Assembly: GCA_013288685.1 (NCBI GenBank)
Contig: JABDBM010000004.1
Location: 42,502-106,501 of the forward strand
Length of the DNA: 64,000 bases
From: Bacteroidota bacterium
Lineage (GTDB): Bacteria; Bacteroidota; Bacteroidia; Sphingobacteriales; Sphingobacteriaceae
Reading direction: 5' to 3'
Under the pieces are notes generated by a model that did not search any database, was not told the DNA's origin, and saw only the letters and a program-made list of their open reading frames with translations. Made by a program: the position numbers and the translations under genes. Of this stretch, positions 1 to 8,786 are shown piece after piece (position 1 is the first letter of the stretch; the number at the start of each line of letters is the position of its first letter).

Positions 1-1417
1 AGCCTTCGCGATACTTACGTTTTACAAATTGGTTAACATCGTCAAAGTTTGTTATTTTCATGGCATTGTTATCCCATAATAACTTAATCCTGCCGCCTTT
101 AAGGTCGTGACCGCGTACAGCAAGATTAGCCATTAATAAAGCCTCGGTTAACGGACCAGCCACGTCAAACGACGAACTTAGCTCGGTATTACCATACCCC
201 GCAATACAACCCTCTACCCATTGCGCATAGTGTCCGTTAGCGCCGCCCGGAACACGCGCCCATTTTTGCGGGGCCTTTGCATCCTTAGTAAGATTGGTTG
301 GTAACAGGGTAGCCGCATCAGAATAGGTACTGGCATACATTTTACCTTTTGTACCAATAAACAGCGTACCGTTACCACCTTCTCCGCCAAAATTTTCATT
401 TGCGCCTAATTCTTCAGGACGCTCTGGCTGAATACCACCATCCATCCAATGTAAAGTAACGTCGCCTTTTGTTTTATCGGTTTTAGGGAAAGTTAATGTA
501 ATATGGCTCGACGGCGGACAGCTTTCAGGGAAATGTCCTTCTTTAAATTCATCAACGTAAACACTGCCCACGCTTGCCTGTACGTCTTTGGCATATTTTA
601 TACCCAGTACCCTGAATGGAGCTTCAACCAGGTGACAACCCATATCGCCAAGGGCGCCCGTTCCGTAATCCCACCATCCGCGCCAGTTAAACGGCACTAA
701 TTTATCTATGTAATCTTTTTTGGGAGCAGTACCTAACCACAGATCCCAGTCCAGTTCTTTCGGAATATTGGGTTGCGGTGCAGGCCAGGCAATGCCTTGT
801 GGCCAAACCGGGCGGTTTGTCCAGCAATAAACGGTATGTACATCGCCTATCAGGTCGGCATCATACCATTCAGACATTAAGCGCGTTCCATCATTTGAGG
901 CACCCTGGTTACCCATTTGGGTCACCACTTTATATTGTTTGGCTGCGGCAGTTAGTAAACGCGCTTCGGCAATATCATGGGTTAGTGGTTTTTGCACATA
1001 TACGTGTTTGCCCAGTTGCATAGCATGATAGGCCACAATAGCGTGGGTATGATCGGGCGTTGAAACTGACACAGCATCAAAATTCTTTGATTCTTTATCA
1101 AACATTTCGCGCCAGTCTTTATAGTATTTCGCCTTAGGGAACCTGCCTACGGTTTTTGCAGCACGTCTTTCGTCAACATCGCACAAATAAGCAATGTTGG
1201 CTTTGCCGCTTTTATCAAAGTTGAAAATATCGCTTTCGCCTTTGCCACCAACACCCACGCTGGCAATAGTAAGGCGGTCGCTTGGTGCAATGTAGCCTTT
1301 ACCGCCCAGCACAAAACGCGGAACGATCATGAAGCCGGCAGCGGCAACCGTACTTGTTTTTAAAAACTCCCTTCTGGAGGCGTTTGGTTTTTTATTATTA
1401 TCTTTTTCTTCGGCCAT
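1..1417 (-). CDS. Gfo/Idh/MocA family oxidoreductase, Tat-exported (partial, 3' end outside window)
   Basis: This ORF is absent from the track because it runs off the left edge. I read it from the ATG at 1417. The N-terminus carries a twin-arginine signal (SRREFLK, then a hydrophobic stretch AAAGFMIVPRFVLGG), so the enzyme is probably exported folded to the periplasm. A Rossmann-type NAD(P) domain follows (TIASVGVGGKG, then LCDVDERRA), and further on VSTPDHTHA and the family motif EKPLTHD in the variant form VQKPLTHD, which supplies the catalytic lysine. Members oxidise or reduce sugar hydroxyls or ketones. With three GMC flavoproteins and a sugar isomerase next door, a role in keto-sugar metabolism is likely; the substrate is inferred only from context. 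A 118-bp gap with a heptad array separates it from the upstream GMC gene. Confidence 0.88.
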   Translation of the reverse strand, partial: MAEEKDNNKKPNASRREFLKTSTVAAAGFMIVPRFVLGGKGYIAPSDRLTIASVGVGGKGESDIFNFDKSGKANIAYLCDVDERRAAKTVGRFPKAKYYKDWREMFDKESKNFDAVSVSTPDHTHAIVAYHAMQLGKHVYVQKPLTHDIAEARLLTAAAKQYKVVTQMGNQGASNDGTRLMSEWYDADLIGDVHTVYCWTNRPVWPQGIAWPAPQPNIPKELDWDLWLGTAPKKDYIDKLVPFNWRGWWDYGTGALGDMGCHLVEAPFRVLGIKYAKDVQASVGSVYVDEFKEGHFPESCPPSSHITLTFPKTDKTKGDVTLHWMDGGIQPERPEELGANENFGGEGGNGTLFIGTKGKMYASTYSDAATLLPTNLTKDAKAPQKWARVPGGANGHYAQWVEGCIAGYGNTELSSSFDVAGPLTEALLMANLAVRGHDLKGGRIKLLWDNNAMKITNFDDVNQFVKRKYREG

Positions 1418-1454
1418 TGTAATAGATATAATTGGTTTGTTTGAGTTTGTTCGT

Positions 1455-1530
1455 CAGTTGGCAGTTTTCAGTTGGCAGTTCGCAAGGGCGTAGCTTTTTC
1501 CTGCCGCCAACTGCAAACCGCCCACTCCAA
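1455..1530. repeat. 7-bp-period degenerate array (GTTGGCA type) with inverted return arm
   Basis: Reading 7 by 7 from about 1455 gives GTTGGCA, GTTTTCA, GTTGGCA, GTTCGCA. After about 25 bases a reverse-complement arm follows (GCCAACTGCAAACCGCC). It lies directly 3' of the minus-strand GMC gene that ends at 1536. The same unit recurs at 3251-3318. The arms could form a hairpin and act as a terminator, but there is no clean T-run. Confidence 0.7.
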
Positions 1531-1535
1531 ACTTA

Positions 1536-3218
1536 TTATATATTTCCCTTTTTCAATTCCTCAACCGCATGGTTAGCTGCCCGTGCTGTTATGGCCATAT
1601 AAGTTAATGACGGGTTTTGGCAGGCTGTTGAAGCCATACACGCCCCATCGGTAACAAATACGTTTTGGGCATCCCACACCTGGTTCCAACCATTCAACAC
1701 AGATGTTTTAGGATCGCGGCCCATACGCGCCGTGCCCATTTCATGAATGCCGCGGCCTAAATAAGGCTCGCCTTTAAAAGTGCCTACATTTTTAACACCG
1801 GCTGCTTCCAGCATTTCCTTGGCATCGTTCTCCATGTCAATACGCATTTTCTTTTCGTTGTCCTTAATTTCGGCATCGAAGGCTAAAACTGGCAGTCCCC
1901 ATTTATCCTTAACGGTTTTATCGAGCGTAATCTTATTTTCGTGATAAGGCAATGTCTCACCGAAGCCGCCTATACCCATCGTCCAGGCGCCAGGTTCGGT
2001 TAAGGCATCCTTAAATGCCCCGCCGATGTTCAGCTCGGGTATATCCCTGCCCCAGTCTTCGCGGCTTGCGCCACCCTGGTAACCAAAGCCGCGTATGTAA
2101 TCGCGCTTTTCGCCGCCGTCCAGATTTCTGAAACGCGGAATAAAAATACCGTTTGCCCTGCGGCCGAAAGTATATTTATCCTCAAAACCTTCTACCACAC
2201 CATAAGCACCTGCACCTAAGTGATGGTCCATCACATTATGACCCAGTTCGCCGCTACTGCTGCCCAAACCACCTGGCCAGATATCGGTAGCCGAATTCAT
2301 TAAAATCCAGGTACTATTAAATGTTGACGCATTGGCAAAAATGACTTTAGCAAAAAATTCGTAAGTCTGATTTGTTTCTGCATCAAGTACTTCAACTCCC
2401 TTTGCCTTTTTGGTATCCTTATCGTAAATTATTTTGGTAACTATTGACCATGGACGAACTGTTAAGTTCCCGGTAGCCGTGGCTGCCGGTAAAGTAGAAG
2501 ATTGCGTACTAAAATAAGCCCCAAACGGACATCCTAACCAGCATTTATCACGGTACTGGCAATTAGTGCGCGCATAATGTGGTTGTGTAATGTTAGCTGT
2601 ACGGCCAATAATAAAAGCACGGGTCTCTTTATAGTGCTCTTTAAAACGCTTGGCAACATCTTTTTCCACCACGTTCATATCCATAGGCGGCATAAAGTCA
2701 CCATCCGGCAGTACCGAAAGGCCGTCTTTATTGCCTGATATTCCTGCGAATTTCTCAACGTAACTGTACCAGGGAGCTAAATCATTATAACGGATGGGCC
2801 AATCAATACCTACGCCTTGTTTTAAATTCTCTTCGAAATTAAAATCGGCCCAGCGGTATGATTGTCTGCCCCACATTAATGAACGGCCGCCCACATGATA
2901 GCCCCTGAACCAGTCGAAACGTTTAACCTCAACATAAGGGCTGTCGATATCGCTGGCCCAATAATCAAGGTTAGTTTCGTTCAGCGGATAATCGCGTTTT
3001 AATTTGGGATAATCATGGATCATTTGCTGCGTACGCCCGCCCCTGTGCGGAAATTCCCAGGGATCTTTATTGGCGTTCACATAATCTTTTACGTGCTCGA
3101 TATTACGGCCACGCTCAAGCATAATAGTCTTTAACCCTTTTTCAGTTAGTTCTTTAGCAGCCCATCCGCCCGAAATCCCTGAACCGATGACAATTGCGTC
3201 ATAAGTATTTGCAGCCAT
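1536..3218 (-). CDS. GMC family oxidoreductase, glucoside 3-dehydrogenase-type large subunit (copy 1)
   Basis: This is an FAD-dependent sugar dehydrogenase of the glucose-methanol-choline family, 560 aa. The FAD-binding GSGISGG loop is at residues 12-18. The C-terminal catalytic pair is His492 (IHEMGTARMG) and Asn535 (QNPSLT), an arrangement like pyranose oxidase and glucoside 3-dehydrogenases. A cysteine motif, Cys220-x5-Cys226-x3-Cys230 (ending GCPFG), matches the placement of the iron-sulfur ligands described in the Burkholderia FAD-glucose dehydrogenase catalytic subunit; that function is inferred here. There is no signal peptide of its own, so export would depend on the Tat-bearing small subunit at 7051-7641. 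It is a tandem duplicate of 3320-4999 with most residues identical. Its exact sugar substrate cannot be read from the sequence. Confidence 0.9.
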   Translation of the reverse strand: MAANTYDAIVIGSGISGGWAAKELTEKGLKTIMLERGRNIEHVKDYVNANKDPWEFPHRGGRTQQMIHDYPKLKRDYPLNETNLDYWASDIDSPYVEVKRFDWFRGYHVGGRSLMWGRQSYRWADFNFEENLKQGVGIDWPIRYNDLAPWYSYVEKFAGISGNKDGLSVLPDGDFMPPMDMNVVEKDVAKRFKEHYKETRAFIIGRTANITQPHYARTNCQYRDKCWLGCPFGAYFSTQSSTLPAATATGNLTVRPWSIVTKIIYDKDTKKAKGVEVLDAETNQTYEFFAKVIFANASTFNSTWILMNSATDIWPGGLGSSSGELGHNVMDHHLGAGAYGVVEGFEDKYTFGRRANGIFIPRFRNLDGGEKRDYIRGFGYQGGASREDWGRDIPELNIGGAFKDALTEPGAWTMGIGGFGETLPYHENKITLDKTVKDKWGLPVLAFDAEIKDNEKKMRIDMENDAKEMLEAAGVKNVGTFKGEPYLGRGIHEMGTARMGRDPKTSVLNGWNQVWDAQNVFVTDGACMASTACQNPSLTYMAITARAANHAVEELKKGNI

Positions 3219-3250
3219 GTTTGATTTGTGTTTTATAAAAAATTATTCTA

Positions 3251-3318
3251 TTGGTTGGCAGTTTGCAGTTGCCGGTTTGCAGTTTTTTTTCGAACTGCCC
3301 ACCGCAAACTGCAAACTT
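3251..3318. repeat. 7-bp-period degenerate array (GTTTGCA type) between the tandem GMC copies
   Basis: Successive units are GTTGGCA, GTTTGCA, GTTGCCG, GTTTGCA, then a T-run and a reverse-complement arm ending GCAAACTGCAAAC. The unit is shared with the array at 1455-1530, which sits at the equivalent place after the other copy. The array may therefore have been copied with the gene. Confidence 0.72.
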
Positions 3319-3319
3319 T

Positions 3320-4999
3320 CTAAATATTACCTTTTTTCAATTCCTCAACCGCATGGTTTGCAGCGCGCGCCGTCATAGCCATATAAGTAAGCGATGGGTT
3401 TTGACAAGCTGTAGAAGCCATAGCTGCGCCATCAGTTACAAATACGTTTTGGGCGTCCCAAACCTGGTTCCAGCCGTTTAGTACTGAGGATTTTGGATCT
3501 TTACCCATACGGGCGGTTCCCATTTCGTGAATGCCACGGCCTAAAAATGGATTGGAGCTATGTGTTTTTACGTTTTTAACACCTACAGCTTCCAGCATTT
3601 CCTTAGCATCGTTCTCCATGTCAATCCGCATTTTCTTTTCGTTGTCCTTTATCTCGGCATCAAAAGCTAAAATTGGCAATCCCCATTTATCTTTCTTCGT
3701 TTTATCGAGGGTGATCTTGTTTTCGTGGTAGGGCAATGTTTCGCCAAAACCACCTATATTCATTTGCCATGTTCCAGGTTCAGTCAGCGCGTCCTTAAAG
3801 TCGCCGCCGATACTGAGTTCCGGAATATCCCGGCCCCAACTCGAACGGCTACCGCCACCCTGGTACCCAAAGCCGCGTATATAATCGCGTTTATCGCCAT
3901 TCAGGTTACGGTAGCGTGGAATGTATATACCATTTGCCCTGCGGCCGAAGATATATTTATCCTCAAAGCCTTCTACAGTACCCGATGCACCAACACCAAG
4001 ATGGTGGTCCATCACATTGTGACCCAATTCGCCACTGCTGCTGCCTAAGCCACCTGGCCAAATATCAGTGGCAGAGTTCATTAATATCCAGGTGCTGTTA
4101 AAAGTGGACGCGTTAACGAATACGATTTTAGCGAAGAACTCATAAGTTTGATTAGTTTCGGCATCCAGTACTTCAACTCCTTTTGCCTTTTTGGTATCCT
4201 TATCGTAAATAATTTTTGTTACGATTGACCATGGCCGCACGGTTAAATTGCCGGTAGCCATCGCAGCAGGCAATGTTGACGATTGTGTGCTGAAGTAAGC
4301 GCCAAACGGACAACCTAACCAGCACTTATTACGGTACTGGCAATTGGTACGCGCAAAATGCGGCACTGTAATATTAGCTGTACGGCCAATCACAAAAGCA
4401 CGGGCTTCCTTATAGTGTTCTTTAAAACGTTTGGCTACGTCTTTTTCAACCACGTTCATTTCCATAGGCGGCATAAAATCACCGTCGGGGAGGATAGAGA
4501 GCCCGTCTTTATTACCCGATATACCAGCAAATCTTTCAGCATAACCATACCATTGTTCCAAATCCTTATAGCGGATAGGCCAGTCGGTGCCGATGCCGTC
4601 TTTTGCATTGGCTTCAAAATCGATATCGGCCCAGCGGTATGATTGCCTGCCCCACATTAATGAGCGGCCACCTACGTGATACCCCCTAAACCAGTCGAAA
4701 CGTTTAATTTCTGTATACGGGCTATCCTTATCGCTTGCCCAATAATCCAGGTTGGTTTCGTTTAACGGATAATCGCGTTTAAGCACCGGATAGTCCTCGA
4801 TCATTTGTTGTGTGCGGCCTCCCCTGTGCGGAAATTCCCAGGGATCCTTGGTGGCGTTTACATAATCTTTAACGTGCTCAATATTGCGACCACGCTCCAG
4901 CATTATGGTTTTTAAGCCTTTTTCAGTTAATTCTTTAGCAGCCCAACCGCCCGAGATCCCTGAACCAATGACAATCGCGTCATAAGTATTTGCAGACAT
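3320..4999 (-). CDS. GMC family oxidoreductase, glucoside 3-dehydrogenase-type large subunit (copy 2)
   Basis: 559 aa, colinear with copy 1 and nearly identical over long stretches. It has the same FAD loop (GSGISGG), the same Cys triplet (NCQYRNKCWLGC), the same IHEMGTARMG histidine and the same QNPSLT asparagine. Differences cluster in surface-like segments around residues 125-155 and 340-400, for example YGYAERFAG against YSYVEKFAG, which could tune substrate choice. It is the first gene of this pair on the minus strand. The 334-bp region upstream (5000-5333) holds a perfect 21-bp palindrome about 135 bp before the start codon. A recent duplication followed by diversification is the simplest reading. 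Confidence 0.9.
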   Translation of the reverse strand: MSANTYDAIVIGSGISGGWAAKELTEKGLKTIMLERGRNIEHVKDYVNATKDPWEFPHRGGRTQQMIEDYPVLKRDYPLNETNLDYWASDKDSPYTEIKRFDWFRGYHVGGRSLMWGRQSYRWADIDFEANAKDGIGTDWPIRYKDLEQWYGYAERFAGISGNKDGLSILPDGDFMPPMEMNVVEKDVAKRFKEHYKEARAFVIGRTANITVPHFARTNCQYRNKCWLGCPFGAYFSTQSSTLPAAMATGNLTVRPWSIVTKIIYDKDTKKAKGVEVLDAETNQTYEFFAKIVFVNASTFNSTWILMNSATDIWPGGLGSSSGELGHNVMDHHLGVGASGTVEGFEDKYIFGRRANGIYIPRYRNLNGDKRDYIRGFGYQGGGSRSSWGRDIPELSIGGDFKDALTEPGTWQMNIGGFGETLPYHENKITLDKTKKDKWGLPILAFDAEIKDNEKKMRIDMENDAKEMLEAVGVKNVKTHSSNPFLGRGIHEMGTARMGKDPKSSVLNGWNQVWDAQNVFVTDGAAMASTACQNPSLTYMAMTARAANHAVEELKKGNI

Positions 5000-5134
5000 A
5001 TTTAAATATAATAAAGGTTAAAAAATTTATAGTATTGGTTATACTCCGACTAATGTATGAACAAAAAATTAGTGAACAAATATTTCATTGTGTTTTTTTA
5101 ACACAATAATGGGTTTGCAAAGCCACAGGGCCAA

Positions 5135-5155
5135 TTTATACAAAATTTGTATAAA
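5135..5155. promoter_or_regulatory. Perfect 10-1-10 palindrome, candidate operator
   Basis: The arms are TTTATACAAA and TTTGTATAAA around a single A. The element is AT-rich and not followed by a T-run on the minus strand, which argues against a terminator. A perfect palindrome of this length upstream of a catabolic gene suits a dimeric repressor or activator. No regulator gene lies next to it, so the protein that would bind is unknown. Confidence 0.5.
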
Positions 5156-5280
5156 CTTTTTATGCGTAATCAGCCCATTTTATTGTGTATTTGGCATTTG
5201 TTTTAACATTATTTGTATGCCCTTTTGGGGCTTTTTTAATAATTAACGGATGAGGAGTTAAGTCACTACAAGCATTTGTC

Positions 5281-5329
5281 ACGCCTCACCTAAATCCTCT
5301 CCAACGGAGAGGGGTTGGGGGTGAGGCGT
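5281..5329. repeat. CCTCACC...GGTGAGG dispersed palindromic repeat
   Basis: Outer arms ACGCCTCACC and GGTGAGGCGT enclose an inner TCCTCTCC/GGAGAGG stem. A longer relative of the same element is inserted in a coding sequence at 51656-51736. Here it lies within 5 bp of the stop codon of the GMC gene at 5334 and may double as a transcription terminator. Confidence 0.8.
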
Positions 5330-5333
5330 TAAC

Positions 5334-7046
5334 CTACACATTCCCCTTTTTTAATTCACTAACTGCATAGTCAGCCGCCCGTGCGGTTATTGCCATGTAA
5401 GTAAGCGAAGGATTTTGGCATGATGTTGATGTCATACAAGCGCCATCGGTTACAAAAACATTGTTGCAGGCATGTACCTGATTCCATTTATTCAGAATAG
5501 AGGTTTTGGGATCGTTGCCCATCCGCGCACCACCCATTTCGTGAATATCCAAACCCGGAGCCTGATGATTGGTTGATGGCTGGATGTTTTTGAACCCGGC
5601 AGAGGTAAACATTTCTGTCATCTGCTCGATATAATCCTTCTTCATCTTCTCGTCGTTATCATCATAATCAACCGATATGTTTAATAACGGCATGCCCCAA
5701 TCATCTTTCTTTTGGGCATCAAGGCTTACAAAGTTGCTTTCTTTCGGGATGGTTTCGCCCATCATGTGCGAGTTTACATACCATGGACTCAGTTCGCCTT
5801 TTACCAAACCTTCTTTAAGGCCGGCACCAACACCATCGTATTTGTGTTGCTGATAACGGTATCCGCTGAAACCTGCAGCATAACCGCGCAAAAAGTTGGT
5901 TTCCTGTTTGTAAACATTTCTGAAACGAGGAATATAACCGCCTGTTGGCGAGCGGCCATCAACTGTCCACTCTTTTAAGCCATCATATTCCGCGTTGATA
6001 TGGGCCGAATAGTTGTGGAAAGCCACATATTTTCCTAAAACGCCACTATCGTTACCAAAACCATTCGGGAACCGGTTTGATTTGGAGTTTAAGAGCAGCA
6101 GGTTGGTATTTAATGCCGCTGCATTTACAAAAATGATACGGGCGTAGTATTCAATGGTTTGCTTGGTTTGAGAATCGACAATGCGAACACCTGTTGCTTT
6201 GCCTTTTTGCTCATCGTAAATAATGGATTCAACTACCGAAAACGGCCGCAAAGTCATATTTCCCGATTTTTCGGCCCAGGGAATAGTTGAAGCATTACTA
6301 CTGAAATAGCCGCCAAACGGGCAGCCGCGCTGGCAAAGGGTGCGATTTTGGCATTGCGCCCGACCCTGCTCAAAATGTATAGGATTGGGTTTTGATAAAT
6401 GCGCGCATCGCCCGCTTATAACATGACGGTTTTGATATTTACTTTTTACGTGATTGCTAAAATAAGTTTCCACGTCATTTAGCGGATAGCCTGGTAAAAA
6501 TTCACCATCGGGTAATTCCGCAATACCATCTTTATTGCCTGCTATGCCTGCAAACTTTTCTACATAGCTATACCAGGGAGCAATATCTTTATAGCGGATG
6601 GGCCAGTCTACGGCAAAACTATCGCGGGCGGGGCCTTCAAAATCAAAATCGCTCCAGCGCTGGGTTTGCCTGGCCCAAAGTAACGACTTCCCTCCTACCT
6701 GGTAGCCGCGTATCCAATCGAACGGTTTTTGCTGTACGTAGGGATGTTCATTATCTTTTACAAAAAAATGTGCCGAATCCTCGCCAAAAGCATAGCAACG
6801 GCCCACAATCGGGTTTGCTTCCAATACTTCGGCGGGCAGCTGCCCGTGATGGTCAAATTCCCAGGGGTATTTATTAGTGGTGGGATAATCTTTTACGTGT
6901 TTTACATCGCGGCCACGCTCCAAAACCAGAGTTTTTAAGCCATTGCCAGTAAGCTCTTTTGCTGCCCAGCCGCCGCTAATGCCCGAACCGATGACAATTG
7001 CATCAAAGGTGCGCGCCTTTACGCTATCTATATTTAAGTTAGCCAT
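5334..7046 (-). CDS. GMC family oxidoreductase, divergent third paralogue
   Basis: The track begins at a TTG (7058) inside the upstream stop region. I prefer the ATG at 7046 (MANLNID), 4 bp after the stop of the small-subunit gene, giving 570 aa. It has the FAD loop GSGISGG, a Cys motif CQNRTLCQRGCPFG like that of the two paralogues, a catalytic His in IHEMGGARMG (GG where the others have GT) and Asn in QNPSLT. Sequence is far more divergent than between copies 1 and 2. Placement directly after the subunit-3 gene makes this the most likely cognate large subunit of the complex, oxidising a glucoside or disaccharide in the periplasm. The electron-accepting cytochrome is not in the window. Confidence 0.9.
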   Translation of the reverse strand: MANLNIDSVKARTFDAIVIGSGISGGWAAKELTGNGLKTLVLERGRDVKHVKDYPTTNKYPWEFDHHGQLPAEVLEANPIVGRCYAFGEDSAHFFVKDNEHPYVQQKPFDWIRGYQVGGKSLLWARQTQRWSDFDFEGPARDSFAVDWPIRYKDIAPWYSYVEKFAGIAGNKDGIAELPDGEFLPGYPLNDVETYFSNHVKSKYQNRHVISGRCAHLSKPNPIHFEQGRAQCQNRTLCQRGCPFGGYFSSNASTIPWAEKSGNMTLRPFSVVESIIYDEQKGKATGVRIVDSQTKQTIEYYARIIFVNAAALNTNLLLLNSKSNRFPNGFGNDSGVLGKYVAFHNYSAHINAEYDGLKEWTVDGRSPTGGYIPRFRNVYKQETNFLRGYAAGFSGYRYQQHKYDGVGAGLKEGLVKGELSPWYVNSHMMGETIPKESNFVSLDAQKKDDWGMPLLNISVDYDDNDEKMKKDYIEQMTEMFTSAGFKNIQPSTNHQAPGLDIHEMGGARMGNDPKTSILNKWNQVHACNNVFVTDGACMTSTSCQNPSLTYMAITARAADYAVSELKKGNV

Positions 7047-7050
7047 AATA

Positions 7051-7641
7051 TTAAGCAAGCTTTAGTTTTGAAACCGGATAATGAACGTTATAGCGGCCGG
7101 GTATCATATCGTAAAAAATTTGTTTGGTCATAAAATATTGCGAGGTGGTGTACCCGAATATGGTTTGCTGTTTCACCGTCCAGTAAAAAGCAAGTACAGG
7201 GTCGGCATTTGCAGCTTTCTGAGGTTTAAACCTGCGGGCGGGCGTTGCACCTGCCTTAGGTTTATTGGCATTTTCGATACCGGTAAGCACAGCCTCACGT
7301 TCTTTGGCATCCAAATCTGCGAAGGCTTTATTGTATTTAGATTTGACCAGATCGTTAAACGCCGACAATCCTTTTAAAAACGCCTCCTGATCTTTTTTGC
7401 CGTAGCAATCGTCAATCATTTTTAATACAAAAGCAGGCAGATTTAAATCTTTGGCTCCAGGGGTTGTTGTTTTTGGAATAATGGTATCTGCCACATCGGC
7501 AATTAGCTGTTGCTGATCGCTGTCAAGGGCTATGTGTTTTAACTGAACATAAGATGTCCCGTCTTTTCGCAAGCACGACGGCAATAATACCGCCCCACCA
7601 ACAACCAAAGCCAGGTTTTTGATAACCGTACGCCTGTTCAT
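7051..7641 (-). CDS. Gluconate 2-dehydrogenase subunit 3 family protein
   Basis: 196 aa. The N-terminus MNRRTVIKNLALVVGG is twin-arginine-like, followed by LLPSC, a lipobox-like site with Cys23, so the protein may be Tat-exported and lipid-anchored. The body resembles the small helical subunit that accompanies GMC sugar dehydrogenases (DSDQQQLIADVADTIIP, then LNLPAFVLKMIDDCY). In known complexes this subunit is needed for maturation and export of the flavin subunit. It is the first gene of a pair with the GMC gene 4 bp downstream. The other two GMC copies have no small subunit of their own and may share this one. Confidence 0.85.
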   Translation of the reverse strand: MNRRTVIKNLALVVGGAVLLPSCLRKDGTSYVQLKHIALDSDQQQLIADVADTIIPKTTTPGAKDLNLPAFVLKMIDDCYGKKDQEAFLKGLSAFNDLVKSKYNKAFADLDAKEREAVLTGIENANKPKAGATPARRFKPQKAANADPVLAFYWTVKQQTIFGYTTSQYFMTKQIFYDMIPGRYNVHYPVSKLKLA

Positions 7642-7685
7642 TTTGTTAAGTTTAATTAGTTATTTAGGGGTGTAAGGGTCATAAC

Positions 7686-7792
7686 GAGTTGTAAAAGTTG
7701 TAAGTGTTGTAAAAGTTGCGAGGACGAGAATTAAGAGTTATTACTCCTGCAACAATTTTAACTTATAACTTTTACAACATTTTTAACCTTTA
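7686..7792. repeat. 9-bp-period array (GTTGTAAAA type) with inverted arm
   Basis: From about 7689 the units read GTTGTAAAA, GTTGTAAGT, GTTGTAAAA, GTTGCGAGG. A reverse-complement arm (CAACAATTTT, then ACTTTTACAAC) ends near 7780. It fills most of the 182-bp gap between two minus-strand genes. A related array overlaps the 3' end of bioB at 60000-60055. Confidence 0.7.
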
Positions 7793-7823
7793 GATAACAA
7801 AGTGGGAAGTTAAAATAATATCA

Positions 7824-8738
7824 TTAAAATCCCCACTTTTTCATCATTTGTAAGTCAATTTTTACACAGTCGAACGGATCTTTGCCCTGATACGATTCCT
7901 GTTCGATAATAAATTGCGATGTACCGCCTATTTTTCTGGCTTCCTTTACAATATCCTTTACCGGCATCACGCCCTGGCCCAATATGGTGCTGTCATAGCC
8001 GTCCATGCCGCCGCCGGTTGTGCTTTTTATTTCGTCTTTAACGTGCATCAGTTCAAAACGGCCGGGATATTTCTTCAGCAAATCTAAAGCAATGCCGCCA
8101 GCGCCCAGCATATTACCTACATCCATTTGCTGTGCTACCAATTTTGGATCGGTATTGGCCAGTATATAATCGTACAAAGTACCGTCACCAATTTTTGTAC
8201 TGAATTCAAAGTTGTGGTTGTGGTAACCAAAGGTCATTCCATGAGCCTTGCATAGCTCGCCGCATTTATTGAACACATCCATAAAGCGCTTTAAGCCCTC
8301 CATGTCGGTACGCAGGTTTTCATCCAGCCATGGGCTTACAACATAACGCTGCCCCACTTCGGCGGCATCATCAATGGTAAATTTCCATTTGGCGGTAAAA
8401 TCATTAGCAGCTGCATCCCAATCGCTTCCCCGCATTACGGTATGGCCGCTTGGCATTTGCAAACCCAGGTCTGATAACAGTTTTTTAAATTCTTTGGCCG
8501 AATAGCCGTAAAATTTGCGGTCGATATAATTGGCATGCTCTACATGCAGGTAGCCCATGTCAGCAATTTTTTTCAACGAACCTGCCGGGTCCTTGCCCAT
8601 GGCATCGCGTACCGAATAGAGTTGTATCCCTACCCGTTCAATTTTTTTTGATGATGCAAAAACCTCGCTGCCCAACAACGAAGCACCCGCTGCCACCATA
8701 GCGGTATTTTTGATAAATTCTCTGCGTGAAGTACCCAT
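7824..8738 (-). CDS. Sugar phosphate isomerase/epimerase-like TIM-barrel protein, Tat-exported
   Basis: 304 aa. A twin-arginine signal (SRREFIKNTAMVAAGASLLG) is at residues 4-23. The body fits the xylose-isomerase-like TIM-barrel family: GIQLYSVRDAM at the first strand, then FGYHNHNFEF, QQMDVGNMLGAG, ELMHVKDEI and FIIEQESY, supplying the usual Glu/Asp/His metal site. In 3-keto-glycoside loci such exported proteins act beside Gfo/Idh/MocA enzymes and may cleave or isomerise the keto-sugar. That activity is inferred from context. Heptad and nonamer arrays lie on either side. Confidence 0.85.
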   Translation of the reverse strand: MGTSRREFIKNTAMVAAGASLLGSEVFASSKKIERVGIQLYSVRDAMGKDPAGSLKKIADMGYLHVEHANYIDRKFYGYSAKEFKKLLSDLGLQMPSGHTVMRGSDWDAAANDFTAKWKFTIDDAAEVGQRYVVSPWLDENLRTDMEGLKRFMDVFNKCGELCKAHGMTFGYHNHNFEFSTKIGDGTLYDYILANTDPKLVAQQMDVGNMLGAGGIALDLLKKYPGRFELMHVKDEIKSTTGGGMDGYDSTILGQGVMPVKDIVKEARKIGGTSQFIIEQESYQGKDPFDCVKIDLQMMKKWGF

Positions 8739-8751
8739 TTTTTTAAGTTTT

Positions 8752-8786
8752 TTCTTGGTTCTTGATTCTTGGTTCTTAGCTCTTAT
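8752..8786. repeat. 7-bp-period array (TTCTTGG type)
   Basis: Consecutive units TTCTTGG, TTCTTGA, TTCTTGG, TTCTTAG, CTCTTAT fill the 44-bp gap between two minus-strand genes and touch the stop codon of the gene ending at 8783. The unit is unrelated to the GTTGGCA and GATTAGA arrays elsewhere, but the period is the same. Confidence 0.75.

Larger units (their letters stand above)
5000..5333. other. 334-bp intergenic region with palindromes and a repeat
   Basis: There is no gene here. It contains a hairpin-capable inverted repeat at 5087-5107 (ATTGTGTT, five T, AACACAAT), a perfect 21-bp palindrome at 5135-5155, and a CCTCACC-type dispersed repeat at 5281-5329 just after the stop of the third GMC gene. 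The promoter of the 3320-4999 gene must lie here, but I find no convincing TAnnTTTG element. Confidence 0.6.
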
